DNA of 64,000 nt from Nocardia sp. XZ_19_385 (GTDB lineage Bacteria; Actinomycetota; Actinomycetes; Mycobacteriales; Mycobacteriaceae), in contig NZ_JACVEE010000001.1 in NCBI RefSeq assembly GCF_015355755.1, positions 248,001 to 312,000 of the forward strand, written 5' to 3'. Made by a program: the position numbers and the translations under genes. The notes under the pieces were generated by a model, which saw nothing but the letters and a program-made list of their open reading frames with translations, was not told the origin of the DNA and searched no databases. The stretch's first letter is position 1; each line of letters opens with the position of its first letter. This document shows positions 43,512 through 53,122 of the stretch, one piece after another.

Positions 43512-44474
43512 TCACTCGCTGTACCGGGTGGCGGGCGGGCCCGGGGAGGGGCCCAGCTGCGACAGATGCTTGGCGTAGATGCTTTCCCAGCTGCCGTCGA
43601 CGCGCAGGCGTTCGATCACGCCGTTGACGAAGCGGACCAGGTCGGGGTTGTTCTTGGCGATGCCGACCGCGTAGGCGCCGCTGCCGATCGGGTCGCCGAG
43701 CACCGCCAGGTTGCGGTCCTGTGCGACCAGGCCGTGCAGGATCGGCTCGTCGGCGCTGATCGCGTCGACATGGCCCTGTTGCAGCGCGGCCAGGCAGTCG
43801 GTCCAGTTGGTCACACCGAGCACCGTCAGGCGGATCGGCAGGGTGAACAGCGGGCCCGCGGCGGTGGTGCCGCTGGCGACGCACACCCGTTTGCCGGCCA
43901 GGTCGGCGCTGCCCTTGATGCCGGAGTTCTTGGGCGCCGCGATGCGTTGCGTCGCACGGTAGTACACACCGGAGAAGTCGACATCGCGGCGGCGCTGGCA
44001 GGTCGCGGAGAAGGTGCGCACGATCAGGTCGACCTGCCGGTCGCGCAGGGCTGTGATGCGTTCGGCGGCGGTCACCGATCGCAATTCGACCTTGGAGCGA
44101 TCGCCGAAGAGGCTGTAGGCGATCTCGCGCGCGACCTCGATGTCGAAGCCTTCGAGTTCACCGGTGTTCGGGTTGCGGAACCCGAACAGGTAGGTGTTCT
44201 GGTCGACGCCGATCCGGACCCGGCCGTTGGCCACGATCCCCGCCATCGGGGAACCGGCGGGCATCGCGCCCGGCTGCGGCAGCGCCTTCGGGGTCAGGCT
44301 GGTTTCGGCATCGCACTCCCCCTCGGCTTGCGGCGCGGAGGTGATCGGAGTCAGTTCCGGCGGTGTGGGATTCACCAAGGCCACCGTGGTCGTCTCCGGT
44401 ACCGAGGAGTCGGCCCCGCAGCCGGCGAGCAGCAGCGCCACACCCAGCAGCGGCGCCCAGGCGCGGGTCCTCAC
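43512..44474 (-). CDS. glnH: GlnH-type amino-acid-binding lipoprotein
   Basis: 320 residues. Lipobox LLAGC near residue 20. The solute-binding fold (family 3) shows GRVRIGVDQNTYLFG, GFDIEVAREIAYSLFG, LRSVTAAERITALRDRQVDLIV and YYRATQRIAAPKNS. The start is the GTG at 44474, which overlaps the glnX stop (GTGA) and has gaaggag 5 nt upstream; an ATG at 44498 is less likely. In mycobacteria GlnH binds aspartate/glutamate and signals through GlnX to PknG. Confidence 0.9.
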   Translation of the reverse strand: MRTRAWAPLLGVALLLAGCGADSSVPETTTVALVNPTPPELTPITSAPQAEGECDAETSLTPKALPQPGAMPAGSPMAGIVANGRVRIGVDQNTYLFGFRNPNTGELEGFDIEVAREIAYSLFGDRSKVELRSVTAAERITALRDRQVDLIVRTFSATCQRRRDVDFSGVYYRATQRIAAPKNSGIKGSADLAGKRVCVASGTTAAGPLFTLPIRLTVLGVTNWTDCLAALQQGHVDAISADEPILHGLVAQDRNLAVLGDPIGSGAYAVGIAKNNPDLVRFVNGVIERLRVDGSWESIYAKHLSQLGPSPGPPATRYSE

Positions 44475-45742
44475 AGGAACTCCTTCACACGCGGCCACAG
44501 TCCGATGATGACCGCCGCGGCCGCGAAAAGCATCAAAAGTAGTGTGGCCGAGGGACTGTAGGACAGGGCGTCGCCGGCGGAGTCGACACCGCCGCGCAGC
44601 TCACCGCGGACCCGGGTGAGCTCTTGCCGCAGGGACTCGTCCAGGCTGGCGAATTTGGTGGCCGAGGTTTCGGCGCCGCGGCCGATGGCCTGGTCCACCG
44701 CCTCGGTGAACTTCGCCGCCTGATAGGCCTCGACCTGTTTGCGATGCCCGGTGGTCCAGCTCTGGAATCGTTGCGAGGCATCGGATTCGGCGCCCGTGAC
44801 CGCGGTGAGCCGGTCCCGCAGCGCGGTGGTGTGCTGGGTGAAGGTTTCCTCGCCCTCGGCGATGTCACCGCGGGTGATCAGCTGCAGCGTCTCGGCGGTG
44901 CGCGCCTGCTGCGCCAGAATCCGGGCTTCGGCGAGGGTTTCGAAGCGCTTGGCGGCTCCGGCCTCGCCGCCGTCGAGTGCGGATCCGGCCAGCGTGGTCG
45001 CGACCACCACCCAGATCATCGCCAGCGCCGTCGCGCCCGCGGCCACGGCGAGCCCGACGTTGAACCGGCGGTTGGTGCGCTCGAGCAGCACGTATGACCC
45101 TGCACCACAGGCGATCAGGACCAGCAGCAGCAATGCGAGGCTGGCCCATGGCAGTGCGCCGATCCGGCCCTGCTCGGCGTTGACCGCGGCGAATCGGTCG
45201 GTGCTGAGCTTCTCGGCGTTCTTCAGCAGCGAATCCTGCATGAGCGCCGAGGCTTCGCGCAGATAGGCTGACCCGACCGGGAAACCCTGCCGGTTGTTGG
45301 CGCGCGCCGTCTCGACAAGCCCGGTGTAGGCGGGCAATTCGGCGCTGATCCGGGCGACGATCAACCGGGTTTGCTTATCGTTGGCGCCCACGGTGGCGTC
45401 GGCCAGCGCGGCGGCCGCGTCGGCCAGCGCCGTCTGGTAGCGGACCCGCACATCGGGGGCTTCGATACCGCCGGAGAGGAAAGCCTCCGCGGCGGCGGCA
45501 TCGGCGGCCGAGAGCGAGACGTAGAGGTTCTGGGCGGCGTAGGCCAGCGGTTCGGTGCGATCCAGCGCCGACTCGTGCCGGGATATCTTGCCGCTCAGCT
45601 GATTCGCGCTGGTGAACCCGGCGAGCAGGCACAACGTGACGACGACGAGTACGACGACGCCGATCGCGCCTGGCGTAGTCGCGGCGAAGCGCCGCAGCCA
45701 CAATGCCGCATTGCGTACCGCCGCTGGTAGGCGAGGTCTCAC
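44471..45742 (-). CDS. glnX: GlnX-type membrane sensor
   Basis: 423 residues. TM segments at about 27-46, 195-215, 225-250 and near the C-terminus (about 398-416) flank two extracytoplasmic helical regions (KISRHESALDRTEP; a second from about 255). The topology matches mycobacterial GlnX, the proposed partner of GlnH in the PknG pathway. First gene of the operon, starting at a GTG with a GTGA overlap into glnH. No kinase or other catalytic motif. Confidence 0.8.
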   Translation of the reverse strand: MRPRLPAAVRNAALWLRRFAATTPGAIGVVVLVVVTLCLLAGFTSANQLSGKISRHESALDRTEPLAYAAQNLYVSLSAADAAAAEAFLSGGIEAPDVRVRYQTALADAAAALADATVGANDKQTRLIVARISAELPAYTGLVETARANNRQGFPVGSAYLREASALMQDSLLKNAEKLSTDRFAAVNAEQGRIGALPWASLALLLLVLIACGAGSYVLLERTNRRFNVGLAVAAGATALAMIWVVVATTLAGSALDGGEAGAAKRFETLAEARILAQQARTAETLQLITRGDIAEGEETFTQHTTALRDRLTAVTGAESDASQRFQSWTTGHRKQVEAYQAAKFTEAVDQAIGRGAETSATKFASLDESLRQELTRVRGELRGGVDSAGDALSYSPSATLLLMLFAAAAVIIGLWPRVKEFL

Positions 45743-45917
45743 ACCGTCCCCCCTTCAAATCCCGGCCGGTGTCTACGCCGCGATAGTACGTCAGCCGCCA
45801 GCCCCGCGCCGCCCTATTAATCGGCAGGCGATGTCGGCTCGACTCGGGGTTGCCGGGCGCTCGCCACCGCGGCCCCGGTGATCACGGGCGGCCGCCGGGA
45901 AGGAGCGGCGGCGCCCG

Positions 45918-47810
45918 CTACTTCTGAGCCGTCAGCAGGCTCAGGTAGCTGGGGTGTGCGGGATCGAGAACGATTGCCTGCCCGCGGATCTGGCGCTTCT
46001 TCCAGGGTGCGATGAAGTGCCGGGGGAAGCTGCTGCGACTCACCGAGACGCGGAGGCGATGGCCGGCGCGCAGGAGCGCCTCGGTGGGGTTGATTTCGAT
46101 GTCGATGTCGAACGGCACGCCCGGGGTCAGCGGCGCGGCGCTATCGGCGGTGAGGGTGTGCATGGGAAAGAGGAGTTCGCCGTCGACGTAGTCGCTCTGG
46201 CCGGGATCGGTTGCGCGCAACGACGATAGGAGCGCCCCGCGGGTGAGGGGCACCGAGGCGCCGTCGGGGTGCACGGCGCACACGGTGACAGCCCAGAAGG
46301 CGTCGGTGCCGTCGGCTTCGGCGCGCAGGTGCAGGTTCATCGGGCCGGTGAGCACGGTGTCGGCGGCGAAGGGGTCGCTGGTGAAGGTGACCGCGGCGGC
46401 TTCGTTGCGGCGGTCGTCGTTGCCGAATGCACGACCGAACAGCAGGGACACGCCCATGCTCATCACCGCGGTGTTGTTGGAGGCCGCGCTGCCGCGCACG
46501 GCGGGTAGTGGCATGCGGTATTCGACGTCGACCGGACTCTCCGCCAGTCCCGCGTCACCGGCGGAATGCGCTGCGGTGCCGGTGCTTTCGCCGGTCAGGT
46601 AGAGCCTGCGCACGCGCGCCGCGGGGTCCGGGAAGCTGTCGCGGCGCACCCATACGCCGTCGCCCTGGCGGCGCACGGTGATCGGGCCGTAGCCGTCGAT
46701 GCCGTTGTCGATGCCCTTGACCCACTTGTCGAAGAACGCGCATTGCAATTCGTCGAGCGCCTGCGGATTGCCCGCGTCGCCGAAACCGGAGCCGGGCGTC
46801 AGATGATAGGAGTCGTCGACGAGCACCTGCTTCGGGCCACCGGACACCGGGATACGGTCGTAGAGACGGAAATTGGACCGGTTGTAGACATCGTGCCAGC
46901 CGCCGTGGATCCAGGTCGGGACGGTGATGTCCTCGTATTTACAGAGCCGGGCCGCCCACATCGGGTTCAGGTACCCGTCCTCGTGGTCCGCGGTGAACGC
47001 CAGCCGCAGCGCCCGGCCGAGCCAGCCGGTGCTACCGATCGTCCGGTCCCGCAGGAACTTTCCGGCGATCCCGGCGCGCAGCAGGCCGGGCCAGGCCGGC
47101 AGCCATTTGCCGCCGTTGACCGCGAGCATCCAGACGATGATGCCCGGCGTCGGCACCCCGCCGGTGAGCCCGAGTTCGCGCACCGGGTTCTCACCCGCCT
47201 CGATCGCGAAGCACGCCTTCACACCCTCGGCCTGCTGCCCCGCGGTGAGCAGGGCCGCGATGGCGCCGTAGGACAGGCCCTGCACCGCGACATCGCCGTT
47301 GCACCACGGCTGTTCGCGCACCCACCGCACCACTTCGAGATAGTCCCGCTGCTCCCGTGGGCTGAAGAAATCCCAAGTGCCGGTGGAGCTTCCGGTGCCG
47401 CGCACGTCCACCATCAGGCCGACGTAGCCGCGCGAGACGGCGGTGCGGTTGATAGCGAAGGGCTCCAGGACCCCACCGGCGGGCGTGCGCAGCACATCCC
47501 GGGCGGTCATACGGGTGCGGTCGGACGGCTCCAGACGCGCGGCCAGGCGGCGCAGCACGGTGTGGAACCGCATGCCGTGCCGGTTCAGCATCTTGTTGTA
47601 GGCGGTGAAGTTGATGATCGCGGGCAATGGTTCGGCGGTCGGGCCGGAACGGTCGCCGGGACGCAGAATATCCGCGGTGAGCACCGCACCGTCGGACATG
47701 GCGATCGGAACGGTATTGCGCCCGAACAGTTTCGGGTATTTCACCGGCCCGATGTCGAAACGCGCATCCGGTGCGGCGGTACCGGCGGTGGTGGACAACG
47801 GCTGACCCAT
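45918..47810 (-). CDS. CocE/NonD family alpha/beta hydrolase (X-Pro dipeptidyl-peptidase-like)
   Basis: 630 residues. The nucleophile elbow GLSYGA is in the N-terminal alpha/beta domain, and the C-terminal jelly-roll fold is present (HRLRVSVSRSSFPRHF). YVGLMVDVRGTGSSTG precedes the elbow. The family hydrolyses acyl esters and amides such as cocaine and glutaryl esters; the substrate is unknown. ATG 47810 is preferred over 47828 because it gives MGQPLSTT, a common family start. Separated from glnX by 175 bp. Confidence 0.87.
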   Translation of the reverse strand: MGQPLSTTAGTAAPDARFDIGPVKYPKLFGRNTVPIAMSDGAVLTADILRPGDRSGPTAEPLPAIINFTAYNKMLNRHGMRFHTVLRRLAARLEPSDRTRMTARDVLRTPAGGVLEPFAINRTAVSRGYVGLMVDVRGTGSSTGTWDFFSPREQRDYLEVVRWVREQPWCNGDVAVQGLSYGAIAALLTAGQQAEGVKACFAIEAGENPVRELGLTGGVPTPGIIVWMLAVNGGKWLPAWPGLLRAGIAGKFLRDRTIGSTGWLGRALRLAFTADHEDGYLNPMWAARLCKYEDITVPTWIHGGWHDVYNRSNFRLYDRIPVSGGPKQVLVDDSYHLTPGSGFGDAGNPQALDELQCAFFDKWVKGIDNGIDGYGPITVRRQGDGVWVRRDSFPDPAARVRRLYLTGESTGTAAHSAGDAGLAESPVDVEYRMPLPAVRGSAASNNTAVMSMGVSLLFGRAFGNDDRRNEAAAVTFTSDPFAADTVLTGPMNLHLRAEADGTDAFWAVTVCAVHPDGASVPLTRGALLSSLRATDPGQSDYVDGELLFPMHTLTADSAAPLTPGVPFDIDIEINPTEALLRAGHRLRVSVSRSSFPRHFIAPWKKRQIRGQAIVLDPAHPSYLSLLTAQK

Positions 47811-47845
47811 GACGACCCTTCGCGACAACTGTCTCAGATGCCTGC

Positions 47846-48721
47846 CTATGGTGCGCGCACAACACCCGGCTTGTCGAGTTCGGCTTTATCCAGGACCCGA
47901 TGCATGCCCCAGTTCATGCCCCGCATCGCCAAGTTGTAGGTCACCGGGAGATACCGCTGCGCGTAATAACCGACCCGGATATCGGGCGAGGTGAACACCA
48001 TGTACCGGTTGCGCTCCACGCCCCGCACGACAGTCTTGGCCGCCGCATCCGGCGTCACCGCGTGCCGCACGAACAACCCCATCGCCTTCTGCACCGCCTC
48101 GGCTTCGCGGTCGACGCCCGCGATATCGACCCGGTCCACCATGGGTGTGGCCATCGCGCCCGGGCACACCAGGCTGACGCCGATCTTGTGACGGCGCAGA
48201 TCGAACCGCAGCACCTCCGAGACCCCGCGCAACCCGAATTTGCCCGCGCTGTAGGGCGCGTGCCACGGCAGGCCGAACAAACCCGCGGCCGAGGACACGT
48301 TGACCAGGTGCCCGCCACGCCCGGCCGCGATCATCGGCGGCAGGAATTCCTCGATCACGTGAATCGGGCCCATCAGGTCGATATCGATGGTGCGCCGCCA
48401 CTGCTGATGGGTGAGGCGTTCGACGGTGCCCCAGGTCGCGATGCCCGCCACGTTCATCACGATGTCGACGCTGGGCAGTTCGGCATGCACCTTCGCCGCG
48501 AGCGCGACGACCGCGGCGTGATCGCTGACGTCGGCGGCTTCGGCCAGATGCACTGTCGCTCCGGCCGCGCGCAGGTCGGCGGCGGTACGCTGCAGGCCGT
48601 CGTCATCGATGTCGGTGAGTACCAGTGCCGCCCCCTTGGCGGCGGCCGCTTGCGCGATGCTGCGGCCCAGGCCGCCGGCCGCCCCGGTGATCAGGCAGCT
48701 CTTGCCGTCGAACTTCGTCAT
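47846..48721 (-). CDS. Short-chain dehydrogenase/reductase
   Basis: 291 residues, classical SDR. Rossmann motif ITGAAGGLGRS (TGxxxGxG), NVAGIA, catalytic VNVSSAAG serine and the YSAGK tyrosine-lysine pair. ATG 48721 begins MTKFDGKSCLITG. It is divergent from the aldehyde dehydrogenase gene across 141 bp and lies just upstream of the CocE gene on the same strand, 35 bp away. Substrate unknown; the long C-terminus (about 260-291) is common in mycolata SDRs acting on lipids. Confidence 0.88.
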   Translation of the reverse strand: MTKFDGKSCLITGAAGGLGRSIAQAAAAKGAALVLTDIDDDGLQRTAADLRAAGATVHLAEAADVSDHAAVVALAAKVHAELPSVDIVMNVAGIATWGTVERLTHQQWRRTIDIDLMGPIHVIEEFLPPMIAAGRGGHLVNVSSAAGLFGLPWHAPYSAGKFGLRGVSEVLRFDLRRHKIGVSLVCPGAMATPMVDRVDIAGVDREAEAVQKAMGLFVRHAVTPDAAAKTVVRGVERNRYMVFTSPDIRVGYYAQRYLPVTYNLAMRGMNWGMHRVLDKAELDKPGVVRAP

Positions 48722-48862
48722 GGCACGACCATAGCGGTCTACGAACACTGTTGTCTATTTATGCTCCCGGCGCGTTCGCCCCCGCGAAAAGCAGGCCGGG
48801 GACCGCGCGGGTGGGAGAGCATAGAGCCAGCCCGAAACAATCAGCGACAGTGGAGGTCTGCG

Positions 48863-50389
48863 ATGACCACCGTGCACGGTGCCCACTCCATCCAGGTCCG
48901 TAACCCCGCAGACGGCACAGTCGTCGGCGAAGTCCCCGATCAGGACCGGGACGCCGTCGACGCGGCCGCCCGCGCCCTGCGAACGGCGCAGCCCGCCTGG
49001 GAGGAAATCGGCCCCGCGGGGCGCCGGAAATGGTTGCTGGCCTGGCAGGATTGGCTGATCGACAATTCCGCCCGGCTGTCGGAGGTAGTGCGCTCCGAGA
49101 CCGGGAAACCGCGCGCGACAGCCGATATCGAGGTCCCCGCCGCGGTCGACCTGATGAAGTACTGGGCCAACAACGCCGCCCGGTTCCTCGCCGACGACCA
49201 TCCGAAACCGCACAACCTGCTGGGCAAAACCAAACAGCTCACCACCTGCTACCGCCCCTATCCGGTGGTCGGCGTCATCACGCCGTGGAACTTCCCGCTG
49301 CTCAACATCTTCTTCGACGCTCTGCCCGCGCTCATGGCCGGCGCCGCGGTCCTGGTCAAGCCCTCCGAGGTGACCCCGCTCAGTGCCGTCGAGATCGCCC
49401 GCGGCTGGGCCGAAATCGGTGCGCCCCCGGTCTTCTCAGTTGTCACCGGATCGGGCAACACCGGGCACGCGGTGGTCGAAACCGCCGACTACATCCAGTT
49501 CACCGGCTCCACCCGCACCGGCCGCAAGATCGCCGCCGCCTGCGGTGACCGCCTCATCCCGTGCAGCCTCGAACTCGGCGGCAAGGACCCGGCCATCGTG
49601 CTGGCCGACGCCGACCTGGACCGCGCCGCCAACGGCATCGCCTACGGCGCCATGTTCAATGCCGGTCAGGTCTGCATCTCCATCGAACGCGTCTACGTCG
49701 AGGAGCCGGTCTACGACGAGTTCGTCGCCAAACTCACCGAACGGGTCGCCGCGCTCCGCCAAGGCGACGACGCCCAGCCCTACAGCGCCGACGTCGGCGC
49801 CATGGCGACTCCGGCGCAGCGCGACATCGTGCAGCGCCACGTCGACGAGGCGCTCGCCGCGGGCGCCCGCACCACCGTCGGCGGAAAGTCGACCGGCACC
49901 GGCACATTCTTCGAACCCACGGTGCTCGTCGACGTCGACCACAGCATGTCGTGCGTGACCGAGGAAACCTTCGGCCCCACCATTCCGGTGATGAAGGTCG
50001 CCGACGAGGACGAAGCGGTCCGGCTCGCCAACGACTCCATCTACGGGCTGTCGGCCACCGTCTGGACCGGGGACAAACAGCGCGGCGCGCAGGTCGCGCG
50101 GCGATTGGAAGCGGGAGCGGTCAACGTCAACGACTCCTTCGCCAACATGTTCAGCTTCGCCCTGCCGATGGGCGGCTGGAAACAATCCGGCATCGGCGCC
50201 CGCTGGGGCGGCGCGGCCGGTATCCGCAAATACTGCCGCCAGCAAGCGATCACGGTCCCCCGCATTCCCACGCAGAAATCCGAGGTCACCTGGTTCCCGG
50301 CCTCGAAGGTGCGGACCCGCGCCGTGATCTCGCTGCTGCAGGGCATGGCCGCGCGTGGCAAGCGCCGGCTGCCGGGGCTGCGCTCCTGA
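48863..50389 (+). CDS. Aldehyde dehydrogenase (NAD(P)-dependent)
   Basis: 508 residues. The active-site glutamate lies in LELGGKDPAIVL and the catalytic cysteine in NAGQVCISIERVYV; the cofactor-binding FTGSTRTGR and VLVKPSEVTPLSA are present. A ggagg site sits 7 nt before the ATG. It belongs with the neighbouring SDR, hydrolase and crotonase genes in an oxidation pathway, but the substrate cannot be inferred. Confidence 0.92.
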   Translation: MTTVHGAHSIQVRNPADGTVVGEVPDQDRDAVDAAARALRTAQPAWEEIGPAGRRKWLLAWQDWLIDNSARLSEVVRSETGKPRATADIEVPAAVDLMKYWANNAARFLADDHPKPHNLLGKTKQLTTCYRPYPVVGVITPWNFPLLNIFFDALPALMAGAAVLVKPSEVTPLSAVEIARGWAEIGAPPVFSVVTGSGNTGHAVVETADYIQFTGSTRTGRKIAAACGDRLIPCSLELGGKDPAIVLADADLDRAANGIAYGAMFNAGQVCISIERVYVEEPVYDEFVAKLTERVAALRQGDDAQPYSADVGAMATPAQRDIVQRHVDEALAAGARTTVGGKSTGTGTFFEPTVLVDVDHSMSCVTEETFGPTIPVMKVADEDEAVRLANDSIYGLSATVWTGDKQRGAQVARRLEAGAVNVNDSFANMFSFALPMGGWKQSGIGARWGGAAGIRKYCRQQAITVPRIPTQKSEVTWFPASKVRTRAVISLLQGMAARGKRRLPGLRS

Positions 50390-50449
50390 GCCACCGATCG
50401 CGCCGGGGCAGGATGACCGGGTCAGCATCCATCGACCAGAAAGCTCGCG

Positions 50450-51199
50450 ATGACAGTCGAATACGAGAAGGCAGGCCGGGTCGCCGTGATCCGCCTCAAC
50501 CGTCCGGAGAAGCGCAACGCCTTCGACTCGGCGATGACCGAGGGTTTGGATCGCGCGCTCAACGAGCTGGAGGACGATCCGGAAATCTGGGCGGGCGTGC
50601 TGACCGGTGTGGGACAGGGCTTTTCGGCGGGCACCGACCTGGCCGCCGGATCCGGCGCGCACACCGAACGCGGCGGCGAGTACGGCATCATCCGGCGGCA
50701 TCGCAGCAAGCCGCTGATCGCCGCCGTGGAAGGTTTCGCTTTCGGCGGCGGCATGGAAGTAGTGCTGGCCTGTGATCTCGTGGTGGCCGCGCGCAACGCC
50801 AAATTCGGCCTCCCGGAGGTGCGCCGCGGTGTGATCGCGACCTGCGGCGGGCTGTTCCGCACCCAGCGCGCGCTGCCGCTGAACATCGCCAAGGAAATGC
50901 TGCTCACCGGCGATCCGCTGCCCGCCGAACGGGCCTACCAGGTGGGGTTCGTCAACGCCTTGGCCGAGGAGGGCACTGTCCTGAAGACCGCGACCGAGTT
51001 GGCGCATCGGATCTGCCGCAACGCCCCGATCTCGGTGCGGGAAAGTCTCATCGCGGTGGAGCGCAGTAATTCCACCGACGACGAAACCGCCTGGCACATC
51101 ACCGAACAAGCCATGCTCACCACGCTTGCCTCCGAGGACACCCGCGAAGGGATCACGGCCTTTCTGGAACGTCGCGAACCACGTTGGTCCGGCCGATGA
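50450..51199 (+). CDS. Enoyl-CoA hydratase/isomerase family protein (crotonase)
   Basis: 249 residues, normal for the family. The oxyanion-hole motifs are GFSAGTDLA and AAVEGFAFGGGMEVVLACDLVVAARNA; the LPEVRRGVIATCGG segment follows. The usual catalytic Glu is replaced or shifted, as in many actinobacterial paralogues, so hydratase activity is not certain. Co-directional with the aldehyde dehydrogenase, 60 bp upstream. Confidence 0.88.
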   Translation: MTVEYEKAGRVAVIRLNRPEKRNAFDSAMTEGLDRALNELEDDPEIWAGVLTGVGQGFSAGTDLAAGSGAHTERGGEYGIIRRHRSKPLIAAVEGFAFGGGMEVVLACDLVVAARNAKFGLPEVRRGVIATCGGLFRTQRALPLNIAKEMLLTGDPLPAERAYQVGFVNALAEEGTVLKTATELAHRICRNAPISVRESLIAVERSNSTDDETAWHITEQAMLTTLASEDTREGITAFLERREPRWSGR

Positions 51200-51374
51200 C
51201 CCGAGCCATTCGCGCCACATGACGTTCGAACACATCTACCGTAGGCATCGCCGCTACCGGATCACCGAGGCGCGGACGAAGTGCAGCCGCGCCGCATCGC
51301 CGAGGAACTGATCGCCGCCACCCCCGCCAGACTCGGGGCGGTGATCCCAGGGCCTGGCCGGAATAGGAGCACGC

Positions 51375-51869
51375 ATGCCGCAGGACCTGCCCGCCGCCGA
51401 GGATCTCATCGACGTGGTCGCCCGGCATATCGCCGAGCACACCCGGGCCGCGTTACCGGGGGCGCGCGGTGTGGAAGCCCTGGCGGCGGCGGGGCTGCTG
51501 AAACTGGTGCGCGGCTTGCCGATCGGGCAGATCGCGGTGCTGCAGGGCGTCGCGTGGTATCTGACGAAGCGCACCCGGTCCGCGCTGCACGGCTCGGTCG
51601 CTTTCGAAACCCGCATTGCCGCAGACCTTTTGCTGATCGCCAAGCGTGAGATCGAAATGGGTGCCGGGATCCGGTTGGCCGACGAGCATCGGCTGCGGCG
51701 GCTGCTCGGCACCGACGGTTCCTATTCGGAGCTGGAACAGACGCTGGTGCAACGGCTCCGGGATCCCGCCCCGGTCGACTGGGAGCCCACCCTCGCCTAC
51801 CTGCGCGCCTCGGCTGCCGAACGGTTGCGCATCGCCAACCCCGAGTACACGCGCACCGAGTCCCGCTGA
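51375..51869 (+). CDS. DUF6285 protein
   Basis: 164 residues. MPQDLPAAEDLIDVVARHI, the central TRIAADLLLIAKREIEMG and the C-terminal RASAAERLRIANPEY fit DUF6285, a helical family that accompanies APH-like kinase genes. Its stop is one base from the ATG of the phosphotransferase gene, so the two form a unit. Biochemical role unknown. Confidence 0.8.
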   Translation: MPQDLPAAEDLIDVVARHIAEHTRAALPGARGVEALAAAGLLKLVRGLPIGQIAVLQGVAWYLTKRTRSALHGSVAFETRIAADLLLIAKREIEMGAGIRLADEHRLRRLLGTDGSYSELEQTLVQRLRDPAPVDWEPTLAYLRASAAERLRIANPEYTRTESR

Positions 51870-51870
51870 A

Positions 51871-52896
51871 ATGCCCACCGACACAACATTGCTCGCGCGC
51901 GACCTCACCGAAGTCCTCGCCCCGCAGCTGACCGGTCCGCTCACCGTGCTCGACCTGCGACGGCTCACCGGCGGCGCGGCCCGCGAAACCTGGTCCTTCG
52001 ACGTCCTCGACGCCGAGGGCACCCGGCATCCGCTGATCCTGCGCCGCGACCGCACTCAGAACCCGGACGAGTTCGTCGGCCGCAAGGACGCCCTGGACCG
52101 CGCCGGGGAATTCGCCCTGCTGCGCCACCTGCACACCGCGAACATCCCCGTGCCGCGGCCAGTGGCCGCTCCGCAGCCCGGTGACGTGCTCGACGACTGC
52201 TTCCTCATGGAACGCGTCGACGGCGAAACCCGGCCCTGGGTACTCATTCGCAGCACCACCCTCGAGGAGGTGCGTCCGCGTCTGGTCCGGCAGTTGGGTG
52301 CGGCCCTAGCCCGCATTCACTCCTGCACCGCCGCCGAGCTGCCGTTCTTGCCGCAGCGCCCGCTCGCGGGGCAACTCGACCTCGTCCGCGATCTGCTCGA
52401 TCGCGGCGGCCCGGCCCGCCCCGCGCTGGAAGCCGGGCTGCGCTGGTGCCGCGACCGCCTGCCGAGCATCGGCCCGCGTCCGATGCGGTTGGTGCACGGC
52501 GACTTTCGCACCGGCAACTACGCCGTCGGCCCCGACGGTCTGCAAGCCGTGTTCGACTGGGAATTCGCGCACATCGGTGACCCCGTCATCGATCTCGGCT
52601 TCGCCTGCCTGCGCTCCTGGCGCTTCGGCGCCGACGACCAGGAGTTCACCGGCATCGGTTCGCGCGCCGACTTCTTCGCCGCCTACCAGGCCGCCGGCGG
52701 CACCCGCATCGACGAGCGCCTCGTGCACTTCGGCGAGGTCCTGAACACCTTGGTCCTGGCAGGTGAATTCCTGTGCCGCGCACAGGGATTCCGGTCCGGA
52801 GCCGAGCGCACGGTGGAATCCGCCGCCATCGGCCGCCGGATCGCGGAAGTCGAATACGACCTACTCGCCCTCCTGGACCGAGACTCCGAGGCCTGA
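51871..52896 (+). CDS. APH-like phosphotransferase
   Basis: 341 residues. RRLTGGAARETWSFDV (nucleotide loop), the Brenner motif LVHGDFRTGNYAVG and the metal-binding DWEFAHIGDP are intact, so it is probably an active kinase. The family includes aminoglycoside kinases, but members paired with DUF6285 and lipid genes resemble the kinase module of ACAD10/ACAD11 acting on hydroxyacyl substrates. Antibiotic resistance should not be inferred. It starts one base after the DUF6285 stop. Confidence 0.87.
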   Translation: MPTDTTLLARDLTEVLAPQLTGPLTVLDLRRLTGGAARETWSFDVLDAEGTRHPLILRRDRTQNPDEFVGRKDALDRAGEFALLRHLHTANIPVPRPVAAPQPGDVLDDCFLMERVDGETRPWVLIRSTTLEEVRPRLVRQLGAALARIHSCTAAELPFLPQRPLAGQLDLVRDLLDRGGPARPALEAGLRWCRDRLPSIGPRPMRLVHGDFRTGNYAVGPDGLQAVFDWEFAHIGDPVIDLGFACLRSWRFGADDQEFTGIGSRADFFAAYQAAGGTRIDERLVHFGEVLNTLVLAGEFLCRAQGFRSGAERTVESAAIGRRIAEVEYDLLALLDRDSEA

Positions 52897-53122
52897 GATC
52901 ACCCGCCGTTCTCGAACAACGCGCGACAATATGCCGTACCGGAGCCGGCACACCGGGCGGAGGCACACCTCAGCAGCCGGTGCGGCGAACTCACGAGTAC
53001 TGACAACGTCATAGGAATCGGGTATCGAAACCCGAACGCCGGAACCCTTACATCAGTGCAGCCGGTTAGGGATGCTTCGGAGACCTGCCGGGCAGCGAGC
53101 CCTACGACGAAGTGGTGACGGC

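Noticed and set aside
53018..53036. GGGTAT-like element ahead of the monooxygenase gene
   Set aside because: No GTTT/GATT-type -35 at 14-16 nt upstream, and the distance to the gene start (about 100 nt) fits no pattern seen elsewhere.
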